A stretch of DNA of 64,000 bases. Origin: Ulva prolifera. Taxonomy: Eukaryota; Chlorophyta; Ulvophyceae; Ulvales; Ulvaceae. Both the position numbers and the translations under genes were made by a program. The notes beneath the pieces were generated by a model. That model searched no databases, was not told where the DNA came from, and saw only the letters and a program-made list of their open reading frames with translations. Shown here in pieces: positions 35,562 to 47,000 of the stretch (position 1 is its first letter; every line of letters begins with the position of its first letter). The stretch covers positions 3,158,022 through 3,222,021 of the forward strand of contig CM041202.1 of NCBI GenBank assembly GCA_023078555.1, given 5' to 3'.

Positions 35562-38500
35562 TCACGCATGGCCAGCCCGCACGCCATTGCCGCTTGTCTG
35601 GCCGCGGCGGTTGTGCTCCAGGTAACATCCAGACACCAGCACCTCGCCCTTCGGGAGCACCTGCAATGCCCCGGCGGCCGGTGAGCGCATGCAGGCATGC
35701 ATTGTAGAGCGCCCCTTGGTCAAGCCCGTCTGCGACTGCGGATGATGCACATGTGCGCAGTGCAGCCAGCCACATAGCGCCACCTGGCAGCGCGGTACGC
35801 TACCTCTTTGGGGCGTGGCGACATGCATGAGTGCAACGAGGCGAGCCTGAGCATGTACGCGGGAGCATGATTGCAGGGGTCGCAACGGTGAACGGCAAAT
35901 GCCACAAGTTGATTCACACCCAGCGTGAGAAGACATGCTTCTGTGAGATATCAGTGAGCCAGCGGTAGAGGGGGCCGCGCCTGGATGCCGTAGTGGCTGT
36001 TGCACATGAACGTGCAGCCGCGGCAGACCGCGTGGCAGGACGTCTCGACGAGGAGGCCGCTGCGCTGCGCGCCCGTCGCCTCGACGCGGTCCAGCTCCGC
36101 GATGCATGCCCTCGTGGCCACCTTCTGCAGCCAGATGTTGTGCGCCCGGCTATCCCGGAACCTGCACCGCGGCCCATGCCTTGACCCATCAAGCAGCTGT
36201 GCAGTGTCCTGTGTGCAACTGGGAGGGGGGGGGGGGGGACGCCGTAGAGTATGATGCTGTGGCCGACCACCGCGCGCCACACCATGCGCACCCACACAAT
36301 CACCGGCAGCGCAGTGAGGGTGAGGCCCATCTGTACACGGCGGCGGGGGCGAGGGGGGTGTTGCTGGGAGCGCACCGGCAGTCCTCCAGTTTGACCATCG
36401 ATGGAACGCCCTTCACCAGCAGGCCGATGCGGCAGTCGGACACCTCGCAGCTTCGCAGCCGCAGTTCGCGCCGCTCCCGCGGGTCCCCCCGCGCCTCCAC
36501 CACCTCCACCCCGACCATGTCGCCCGCGCCCGTCACGCACGCGCCCTCCAGCAGGCTGCAGCCCGCCGACACGTACACGCCGCAGCCCGCCGCGACCACC
36601 CCCCGCACCTCGGCACGCTCTCCAAAGAATGACATGCGCGGAGGCGGCGGCGGCGGCGGCGCGTTGGCGGCCCCAGCGTGCAGCGCCGCGAGCAGCTGCG
36701 GCGGCCGCCGCGGCGGCGACGCGCCCTCGCGCCGCACCTCGATGCCGGCGCAGTGCGTGCCGAAGATGCTGAGCACGTCGCCGTCGTGCAGGTGGAACAC
36801 GCCACCGTTGACGCCGCAGGGTAGTCGATACCGAGGGTCTGCGTGGCGCGATGCGTCGCCTGCGGCCATCACCGGCCGCGTGCCGAGATTCAGCACAAAG
36901 CCCTCCGCGTGCTGCCGGTCCGCCACCTCTTGACACAGGTCGTGCAGGCTGACGGCGACATTCTCGGCGACAAACGTCGGCAGCTGCGTCGCGGCCGTCT
37001 CCAGCTGCTCCGCTTGCGCCGCGCGCTCCTGCTCTGCCGCCGCGTCGCGCTTGCGCAGCTCCGCCTTTAGCTGCCGGATTGTGTTCCTGCATGCATTTGA
37101 GCGCCATGGATGGACGCGACCTCAAACGAGCTGGCTGCATGGACGCTGCGCGGCGGCGATCACACTGCACTGCCCGCCACACCACCGCCTGCATGGTATG
37201 CGGACGCGTCGCTGCCACCGTCCGCGATCCTCGGCCCGAACATGTCCTCAGCACACAGCATGCGCAGCACACGCAACGTGGACCAACGAGCACTGCATCC
37301 AATTCCGCCCGCATGAGCCATTTGCTCGGCAGACAAAGGGGATGACGAGCGCAGCGCCGCCACACACCAGCCGCAGAGTTTCTGGCATCTGTTAGTTGGG
37401 GTGTAGGGCGCACTGGTCAGCGGTGTGGATGCGGAGCGCATGCTGCTGCAGGAACTGCGGCGCGAGAGGCGTGAGGGCATGCACGCACTGCCGCATGCTG
37501 GGCCGCTCCTCAGGGTCCTCTGCAAGGCAGTGCCCCAGCAAGCTCAGCACGCTGCGGCCGGGATCCCGCTGCAGCTCCGCGTTGGCGTCTGCGGCCGCGG
37601 CCATGTCGTACGGAGGCTCGTGGTTGTCCCGTGCCCGGGTGACACGCGACAGCCGCATGCCGTGGTATGGAGCCCTTCCTGCATGCCCGGCATGCATTGC
37701 GCGCCTACCAGCATTTCCTTGCCTGACCATGTGACACTGACAGAAGCTTGGGCTCACACAGGATTGGCAGGTTGGCCAGCATTGGGAGACGAAGACAGCG
37801 GAGCAGGGGTGATGTTCGCATGGGGAACTGTGGGACTGGCCAAGACGCAGCGCCACGTGCTAGCTGTAACTGCTGCCCCTCACGAAAGAGTTATCAGTTA
37901 GTATTTGACAAGTCGTATCTAGCTGGAGTGAAGGGCGGTGTGGAGACACGCAACGGAACGTAATGCTTAAAACATGTTAACGCCAGTAACGTGCCCTGTG
38001 ACGGGACAGGCATTGATGCAAGTACAGCAGCGGTGCATCGTACCTGTGAGAAGGAACAGAGAGACGAGAGCAAATCCCCAGACATCTGTGCGATCAGAGA
38101 GAGCCTCGAGGGCGCTCTGAGAGTCCTCAGCAGCCTGGAGCTCTGGAGCATTGTGGTAGGGATCGTCTGGCACCTCTGCAGCACTGTACACGTGCTGCAG
38201 GCCTGACTTATCACGCCATCGCACCATGCTGTGGCTCCAGCCACAAATCACGGGCTGGTGGTCGTTGGATCGCAACAGGACATTCCATGGCTGCACATTG
38301 CCATGGATGATGCCGAGAACTGTCTCGTCTGGATGATCCTTGTGGCCTGCGCGCAGGCTGTGAGCAGCGGACAGCGCCAGGGCGATCTGAAACATGACGA
38401 AAACGGCTGGAGAGAACGGTATGGGCGGCCCAGATGATGCTGGGTTTGACAGCTCTGTCAGACGGGACTGAGAGCCTTGGCGAGAGTTGATCTGCTTTAT

Positions 38501-38983
38501 CGAGCACTCACAGCGGTCCAGGATAATCTGGAGGCTATAAGGCGCCGATGAGACGATGTAGTGAAGGCGAGGAATAATGTATGGTTTGATGACCGCCAGA
38601 ACGGAGAGCACCAAGGCTTCCCAGACTAGCGCCCTTGAGTGCTCCACCTCCATGCCCGGCGCAGCACGTTTACTGACAATCTTGAAGCCATGTGCCTTGA
38701 CTACTTGAACCTGATAGGGAGGTCCATTGGATAGAAACAGTTCAGGCACGCCTGCAACGCTATCCTTCAAGAAGTGTCGCATGTGCTGAAAGCAAAACTT
38801 CGGTTCCTCCCGATCCCCAAGAAACAAAACACCATCAAGTCTCGCAGCCGTGTCGCGTACATCACTTACATCATGCGTCACAAGATCGGAGCACGAGGTT
38901 TGCGCTGTGGCGTGCGAATGGGCTTCCAGGGAAGGTAATGGCGCTTCGCTCTCGCAGTCGACAATGGACTCCTTGCTTGGCAT
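35562..38983 (-). CDS. Pseudokinase fused to a beta-helix-like region
   Basis: Five exons (38983-38044, 37678-37414, 37086-36337, 36161-35981, 35660-35562) are phase-consistent and sum to 2235 nt, 744 residues. Residues about 90-400 have a protein-kinase C-lobe outline: HGNVQPWNVLL at 227-237 where active kinases have HxD, CGW at 247-249 where DFG is expected, NAPEL at 278-282 (APE), DVWGFALVSLFLLTG at 300-314 (helix F), and CLAEDPEERPSM (helix I). The catalytic-loop Asp is Asn and the metal-binding Asp is absent, so it is probably inactive. A coiled coil (QLKAELRKRDAAAEQERAAQ) links it to a region with short turn repeats: VYVSAGCSLLEGACVTG, LRLRSCEVSDCRIGLLVKG, GLLVETSCHAVCRGCTF, VLVSGCYLEHNRRGQ. 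This spacing is typical of right-handed parallel beta-helices. Intron 4 requires a GC donor. An adaptor or scaffold role is inferred. Confidence 0.75.
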
Positions 38984-40148
38984 GCTCTAGAAGCAGTATT
39001 CATGCCATGTGTAGCTTGGCATAGCCGTCCTGCATGTCGTTTCCGGAGCAGGCAGCGAGCCGAGCGTCTACTGGCATGCTGCACGCAAGTCCCGCACACT
39101 ATCTATATGCCAAGGCCCCGATCAAATATTATAGATACTTGGACTATACACGAATTAACGGTATCTGAAGGCCGTGATTAGCTCGCAGCTGCTGGATATC
39201 GACCTCACGGAGTGATTGTCCCCATGTACTGTCGCTTACATTCCCCCCCCCCCTGCCATGATTCAGCGTGGCCAGCCATATATCACACGCGAACATTATA
39301 CCTCTTTTCCTATCTGAACGGGCGGGTAATACCAAATCCAGTAAGGAACAGTTTGTCATGCGAATGTGGCCAAAGCGGCTTTGGCTTGCAAAAAGGATGC
39401 ATGCCTACATAGCCAGATGAACGTACTCCGTTTAGTACTTGTTCCATACAGCATGTGCACATGCCACGGTGCTTGTTCCTCACTGTGTTAGCAGTGACCA
39501 GCAGTGGCTAGCTCCAAGCACATGCCTTGCCTGTTTTGGTTGTCCAGGGCCGGTGCATCACATGTGGCTTAGGCCGTTGGACAGATGATGAGGACAGAAG
39601 GCTCTGTGTCATGATGTTCGACACAGACCAACGTCTTGCAACCTGTGGTCTACCATTTGGGGGTGTCAAAACTCTACACCGCAACGACCATTTTTCCTTC
39701 TACATAACATGATGACAAGCATGTGCATGAAAGTTCAATCGTGGCATTAGCCAATTCAGCATGGTTGTGTTAAACATTGTCAGTGTTGGTTGTATAACAC
39801 TGTCTTGTTGATATACAGCAGGCAATGTTGCAAAGAAAAAACTAACAAACATTCATGTTACTGTGTGCAGGGCTGTCACATGCAAGGACAAGTCATGGTA
39901 TAATCACTGAGGCGCCTATCAACTTGTTCAATGCAGACTTCCTCCGGTCTATGTTGGTATTGTGGCTAACGAATTTGCGGTGTGATTACATCATGTGCAT
40001 GGAATTGCACCGTAAAAGAATGCCATCACGTACTGATGAGAGCTGTTGTGTGCAAACGACGAGAGCGACTCTCGGCTGGCTTATGACCTATCATTCCTAC
40101 CACAGCTCTCCCCCCCCTGTAGAAATGAATATGACATTGTAAATGTCA
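38984..40148. other. intergenic region, no supported gene
   Basis: Between the 5' end of the pseudokinase gene and the 3' end of BiP. AT-richer, with an 11-C run at 39243-39253. No convincing coding exon on either strand. The BiP 3' UTR and the pseudokinase promoter should be here. Confidence 0.45.
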
Positions 40149-43100
40149 TCACAACTCTTCATGTGAATCATCTGCCTCTGCATCACCACCCATGTCACCA
40201 GACTCATAAACCTTCGCAACAATTGGATCACAGACGTCCGACACGCTCTTCCTCTTCTCCTCGAAGTCATCAGCATCAGCAGACTCACTTCGCTCATCCA
40301 GCCACTCCATACCATCATTGACAGACTCTAGGCAGCTGGACTTGTCCGACTCAGACACCTTGCCCTCAAGCTTGTCTGTCATTGTAGACTTCATGCTGTA
40401 GAGGTATGTCTCCAGAGAATTCCTGCAGATGTGGAGTAATGTGAACAACACAAATCTTCAAACATTGCAACGGGCCACTCAACAAGAAACAGGCACAGGA
40501 ACGTAATGGTATACCATTTGCAACATTTCAACTGCCTTGAATTGAACTGAATCTCACCTGGCATCAATGCGCAAGCGCAGTGCCTTGTCCTCATCTGCGA
40601 ACTGCTCAGCCTCTTGTACCATGCGCTCGATGTCCTCAGGACTGAGGCGGCCCTTGTCATTTGTGATGGTGATCTTCTCCTTCTTGCCAGTACCCTTCTC
40701 CTCAGCTCCCACGTTCAGAATGGAGTTAGCATCGACCTCAAAGGTGACCTCAATCTGGGGTGTGCCACGGGGTGCAGCTGGGATGCCAGTGAGCTCGAAC
40801 TGGCCGAGCTTGTGGTTGTCCTTCGTCATTGTACGTTCACCCTCAAACACCTGGATGGAGACCTGTGCCTGGTTGTCCTGGTATGTGGTGAAAGTCTGGC
40901 TCTTCTTTGTGGGCACGACAGTGTTGCGGGGGATGAGCTTCGTCATGACACCACCAACTGTCTCGATTCCGAGTGTCAGAGGCTGCACATCAAGGAGCAG
41001 AACATCCTTGACCTGCTCATCTCCATCATCACCAAGAATGCCACCCTGCATCAGAACAGCAAGTTACGAATCACCTTACTCCAATCACTGATACTGCTTT
41101 CCCTTCAGGCATCTTGCACAGACCAAATCACACATCAATGTGGCAGAGGCTGGATATCAGTGAAAACATTTGCAGCAAACAACAGATCGACATGAAGTTG
41201 CACGTCAAGCGTCTAGATGATCGATGTACAGTCAGTGCTTCGACTGGGCCAAATAGCAAGCAACAGACGTTGATGCAACTGGTCATGTAGCAGGGCCAAA
41301 TCACCTGGACAGCAGCACCGTAGGCAACGGCCTCATCAGGATTGACACCCTTGCTGGGTTCCTTGCCATTGAAGAAGGTCTTCAGAAGGTCCTGGACCTT
41401 GGGAATACGGGTGGAGCCACCAACAAGCACGATCTCGTTGATCTCCTCCTTCTTCTTGCCAGCGTCCTCAAGAGCACGCTTGACAGGGGCCATGGTCTTC
41501 TTGAAGAGGTCCTCATTGAGCTCCTCAAAGCGAGCACGGGTCAAAGGCTCACTCAGGTCAATCCCCTCGGCAAGAGACTCGATCTCCAGACGGACTTGGT
41601 GCTGGGATGAGAGGGCCCGCTTAGCGCGCTCAGCCTCACGGCGAAGCTTCTGCTTTGCGCGGGCGTTGTCGGAGATGTCCACATCGTACTTCTTCTTGAT
41701 GAGCTTGATGAAATACTTCATCACACGCTGGTCAAAGTCCTCACCACCAAGGTGGGTGTCACCGTTGGTGGACTGCACTTCGAAGACACCTTCGTCAATA
41801 GAAAGGATGGACACATCGAAGGTACCACCTCCCAAATCAAAGACCAGGATGTGCTTCTCAGCTCCCTTCTTGTCAAGACCATAGGCAATGGCAGCAGCTG
41901 TAGGCTCGTTGATAATGCGCTGAACGCCAAGACCAGCGATGGTTCCAGCATCCTTGGTTGCCTACAAACATTGGAGACCCTCAGATGACGGTCATGGCCC
42001 CGACGATGCACGAGCTCTATGATGAAGAATATGCATGGGAAGTGGAGACAACTTCAGACGAATTTGAAACCCGGATATGACCATCATCATGAAGCAGTAT
42101 GCCAACACTTATCAAATGTGAAAATGATGATTACATATCAAGCCACACAGTCACTACAGTAACCCATTCACTGGTTCATACATCAGGTACGGACGTGACT
42201 GGTTGAATTGGCACACCTGTCGCTGAGCGTCGTTGAAGTATGCCGGGACCGTGACCACAGCATTCTTAACGGAGTAGCCTAGATAGGCCTCAGCTGTCTC
42301 CTTCATCTTCGTCAAAATCATGGCGGAGATCTCCTCGGGAGAGAAACGCTTCTTCTCGCCCTTGACATCCACTTGAACGTAGGGCTTACCAGACTCATTG
42401 ACGATTTCGTACGAGACAAGCTTCTTGTCGCGCTGCACCTCAGCATCATCAAATCTGCACAGGGCCAATGCACGTTTCAATTTCAATTCCACAAGTGGTC
42501 GGCAGGCAAGACCGACTGGTCTATCGTTAGCGAAACTGTGAAAATTGCATCAGATGATTGCATAAGCATCCGTAGTGATACTGACGCACGTATTCAGCGT
42601 GCAGAGCCAGACGGAAGCCAGAAAGGGCCAGAGACATACTTGCGGCCAATCAGACGCTTGACATCATATACAGTCCTGTATGGGTTGGTAGTCGCCTGGT
42701 TCTTGGCGGAGTCTCCGATCAGTCGCTCCGTATCCGTAAACGCAACATATGAAGGTGTGATGCGGTTACCTTGGTCGTTGGCAATGATCTCCACACGTCC
42801 ATTCTTGTACACGCCAACGCAAGAATACCTGCAAAGAGCTTCTGCGTTTCGATATATCCAGACCAAGTTGTTTGCGGCGTTGCTCGGCTCAGCATGCCAG
42901 GAGTCAATTGCGCAGCTGGACAACCGGGACCTCGAGGACGCATCACGACCGCGCACAAACGCACTCAACACAGCAACAGGTAGACCGCGCACGTTGTCCC
43001 CAAGTCAATACCAATGACTGTGCCTAGCTTCTCCTTCTCATCTTCGGCTCTGACGCCGGCTGTCAGGCCAAGGAGTAGCAACGCCGCTGCACGCACAACA

Positions 43101-43184
43101 TCCAAGCTCAGCGCTGAGTTCAAGTACCCGCCAAACGGATATGAAACAGTTGTGTGACACTGACGTACCTGATAACAAGCGCAT
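40149..43184 (-). CDS. BIP: BiP/GRP78, endoplasmic-reticulum Hsp70 chaperone
   Basis: ATP-dependent chaperone of the ER lumen that binds unfolded secretory proteins and regulates the unfolded-protein response. Seven exons (43184-43169, 43113-42993, 42828-42640, 42454-42217, 41961-41305, 41045-40558, 40422-40149) are phase-consistent and sum to 1983 nt, 660 residues. A 16-nt first exon encodes MRLLS. The signal peptide core is [15 protein letters not shown]. Landmarks: [18 protein letters not shown] (split by intron 2), [62 protein letters not shown], then the substrate-binding domain [19 protein letters not shown]. The C-terminus is SHEEL, so the retrieval signal is HEEL rather than the usual HDEL. 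It lies head to head with GRP94. Confidence 0.97.
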
Positions 43185-44023
43185 CTCTACGAACAATACA
43201 GGTGAACTGTGTAAGTCAACTTAATTGAACGATGCACGTTACTGAAGCGGCTGCTGTGGTGTATTATCTGGAAGAGGATTTACATGTCTTCACCACACGT
43301 CACAATTTATACAGTTTGCGCAATCCCCTCGCTGGCTGCGAGACTGAGTGCAGCAGAACTTCGCCATGAGGGCTCATCATCGACCACGACGTCAGCCGAG
43401 GGGGGCAAGCTAGGCCCCATCCAGAGCCCCTGCAGGGGGGTTCAGACGCGTGATCACAAGATACTGGAAACTCTCACAACTTGACCTCCCTAGTCCTGAA
43501 AATGAGCTACGTAGCTCAACAAACTTTGTGTTGTCAGCCAAGCGGCAATAATGAGCTCGGATATATTTGACATCAGACCTATGTCGCAGCTGTCGCAGCG
43601 CCACCCCGGAGTACATGGGCTGCTGCGGCGTGCCAGTGAGTGTACAGCCAGCACACAGTGCACAGTGTTCTCACCTGTAGTTCGCAATAATGCCGACCCC
43701 CACCCTAGCCAGCCCCCATACATGCCGGCTCTGCACCGGGGGTTCTACCCCTAACCCCCCCTCATACGCGCTCACTGCCGAAAGCATGGCTGTCGTCGAG
43801 AACTCTTCACTTCAAGCGAGAGACGGCACGAAGAAACAAAAATTCAGCGGAGCAGGAAGTGGCACGCGTGTTTGGTGTGTGGTCAGGCATTCTGTAGTAC
43901 AATAGTGGGGTTGTCAATTGTTGCACTCTGCAGCGAGGTGCGCTGGACAGCTATCGGACAAAGACACCGCAGAATTGATTGCGTGTTGAGGTAGTTAAGT
44001 TCTTGAAATATTTTGTGGGTAGG
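43185..44023. promoter_or_regulatory. Shared upstream region of BiP and GRP94
   Basis: 839 bp separate the start codons of two ER-stress chaperone genes transcribed in opposite directions. TGACGTG, the core of bZIP/UPR-type elements, occurs on the minus strand at 43296-43302 within the sequence ATTGTGACGTGTGG. A second TGACGT lies at 43389-43394 (minus strand), next to CCACG on the plus strand. A heat-shock-like TTCTTGAA is at 44000-44007, close to the GRP94 start. These short motifs can occur by chance; their location is what makes them interesting. Confidence 0.5.
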
Positions 44024-47000
44024 ATGCGGCGGTGGTACATTGTTCTCCTGCTCACGGCGCTCCTGGCTTTCGGATCGTCCACAGGCACGTTCTGAACTTT
44101 CTTGACCATATGCGACACCAGAACCAGCCGTTGGGCTTCAACGATACATCTTCGTGCAGTAGTATTGTCCAGCGACGATGTCGCATCAGAGGCTGCGGAC
44201 AGGTGCGTTTTCGTTCTTTGTGCTGACCGGTCGATGACCAGCCAGGGAGCTTACACTGTGCAGAAGCGAGATGCAAAATTCCTGTGACAGTAGAGTAATT
44301 CCCCTTCGGCAGCATGTGACTACAGTGGGCATGATCACTGCCAGCTGCTGGGACCAATCGTGTTCGACCGAACCGGTCTTCCGATTAGGCTTTCGACTGG
44401 CAAGCCGTCGCGTGCACACCAAGCATCCCGCTAGAACCATGGGCTGTTCGTATGAATTCTCCCGGATTAGGGATGGTAGCATCTTCGCCACTTGCCTTCC
44501 GTGCTGAGTGGGACCGCAAACCGTGCAGTGCTCCCACGAAGGAGATGCGGAGCACCGGTGAACGTTTCACCTTCCAAGCCGAGGTCAATCGGCTGATGGA
44601 CATCATCATCCACTCACTGTACTCTAACAAAGACATCTACCTTCGCGAGCTGATCTCCAATGCGTCTGACGCGTTGGACAAGATCCGCACGCTTGCCCTG
44701 TCGGACTCCAAGCTGCTAGGTGAAGGCTCCGCCGCGAACCTGGAGATGAGGATAGAAGTTGACCGAGCGAACAACATCCTCAAAATTCGAGACCGCGGCA
44801 TCGGAATGACGAAAGACGAGCTCGTAAAAAACCTGGGCACCATCGCCAAGTCGGGCACTTCATCGTTCCTGGAGAAGATGCAACAGGTGCAGCCCATGGG
44901 CACTCCCTCGTCAGCACACGTCCACACATTTGGCGTCATCTCATGCCAAGGCTTGCTATCTCATGCAAAAGATCCACAGTCACACATGCCGTCAGCACCT
45001 CACTCCACGACAGGTAGTGGCTGCACCTCACCCACATCACTCACACCTTCCTACCTCACCAAAGCACACTTGCGCAGTACATATGACCATGCATGTGTTG
45101 GGTGGACGACGACTGTTTCACCAATTGTGCCCTTCCCGCTCTCCAAGGACCACATCGCGCACGTCATCCTCTTCATACGTCAAACCCAAGCCATGCGTAC
45201 ACACAAGTCCGCTGCCGCATTGGCTGTCCAGCTGGCTGGCTCCTCCAGCACACATCACCAAAGCCCCAGCACTCGCATCATTGCCCTAACACGAGCCCAC
45301 GCCGCCCAGTCACACCAGCCTCATGCCCCCGGCCGCACTGCAGGGAGGCGACATGAACCTGATCGGCCAGTTCGGCGTCGGCTTCTACTCCGTGTACCTC
45401 GTGTCCGATTACGTCGAGGTCATCTCGAAGTCCAACGACGGCCCGCAGCACATCTGGGAGAGCCAGGCCGGCGGCGCATTTGTCGTGACGGAGGACGAGG
45501 GGGGCGCGGTGTCCGGGGAGGGCGACCTCGAGCGTGGCACGATGATCCGCATCCACCTCAAGCCCGAGAGCCTCGAGTACATCCAGGAGGAGCGCCTGCG
45601 CGAGCTCGTGCGCAAGTACAGCGAGTTCATCAACTTCCCCATCTACCTGCTCTCTGAGAAGGAGGTTGAGGTTGAGGACCCCGGTGCGCTCCGGGCCCGC
45701 TGCTCCACCAACCGGCAGCAGTGTGTGTGATTCACATGGTATGTGCCGGATCGGGAGCGGCAGCGGCAGCCTGTGTGCATTGCAGCGGCGTCCTGATCGA
45801 TGTATGCGTCTCTTCCGTTGCTGAATGAGGTAGAGCATCTTTACTAGCCATATTCATGTCCAGCCAGATTAGGCGATACATGCATGGAGAGTGCAATCAT
45901 GGAGTGTACACTGCGTTTTTTCATGTGGTGGCTCTCTGCCCCGCATGGAGGCGTAGAGTGCTGCCAGCGGCGCACATCGTGGCCGCGAAGTTTGTGGCAT
46001 CAGCTCGCTCAGTTACGGCACAGGCGCAGCAGCTGCAGTCACCCGGGCCAGCCCTCTGGCCGCATGGTAGGCCACGGCTGTATGCTGATGCATAGTCCAA
46101 TCTACACCTGCCCAATGGCCCACCTAAAATGCGTCCTGCGATCGGCGACAGTGCGGCATGCCCCACCCCCCGGGCCCCATCTGTATGCATGTGAAGTGAG
46201 TCCGCGTGCTGCAGTGGAGGAGGATAGTGCGGATGACAGCGGCATCTCTGACGATGACAGCGACAGCTCGGCCAGTGAGGCCAAGCCAAAGCGCACCGAG
46301 ATTGTGCCGCAGTGGGACCTGCTGAACGGCCAGAAGGCCATCTGGCTGCGACCGGCGAAGGATGTGGAGCCAGAGGAGTACAACAGCTTCTACGCCGCCC
46401 TCAGCAAGGTGTGGCCACGTCAGGGCTAAACCGCAGGGCGCACTCCAGTGCTCGTGGGCCTCGTGCGTGTAGAGTTTGCTGCCAAGCAGTGAGTGCTGCT
46501 CCCGATGACAAGGCTACGTGAAGTCACATGCCTCTGCTGGAGCTGGCGCGGAGCTCGTGAGAATGCTCCGCGCCATGTGCATTGATTCATGCTCGAGTCA
46601 TGCATGAATGCTGCCGGAGGGTAGGCGGCTGGTCCACCACGATCGGCCTTGCAGTGGCAAGTCAACCATCGGTGCTGCTTGACGGCAGGCAGCGCCCTGG
46701 CGTCTCCACTCCCGTTGGACACACGGCTCCAGTGGTGCAGGCAGGAGTACTGCCAAGTGCAGTGCATCCTTAGTTACTGAGCAGCGCCCAAAACACACGC
46801 ACACAACTCATCCCCCCCGATTGATGGACCCCCCCCCCCCCCCCCTTCCCCCCTGGCATTCCCTTGGTTGCGCCGCCCTAGCTGCTGGCAGAGACATCAC
46901 CTTTCGTTCCAGTGGCAATCGGCACGGCTGCGGCAACAGCACTGATCACCCGTGCCTCACAACTTCGGCGGCGGTGCAGGAGGACGGCGCGACGCCGATG

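Noticed and set aside
35914-37413. 499-codon minus frame, the longest in the window
   Set aside because: It is out of frame with the beta-helix exons of the pseudokinase gene, rich in Arg/Ala/Gly, and crosses the intron at 36162-36336. The in-phase exon model in the neighbouring frame explains the region.
45278-45838. 186-codon minus frame
   Set aside because: Antisense to GRP94 exon 4 (GQFGVGFYS).
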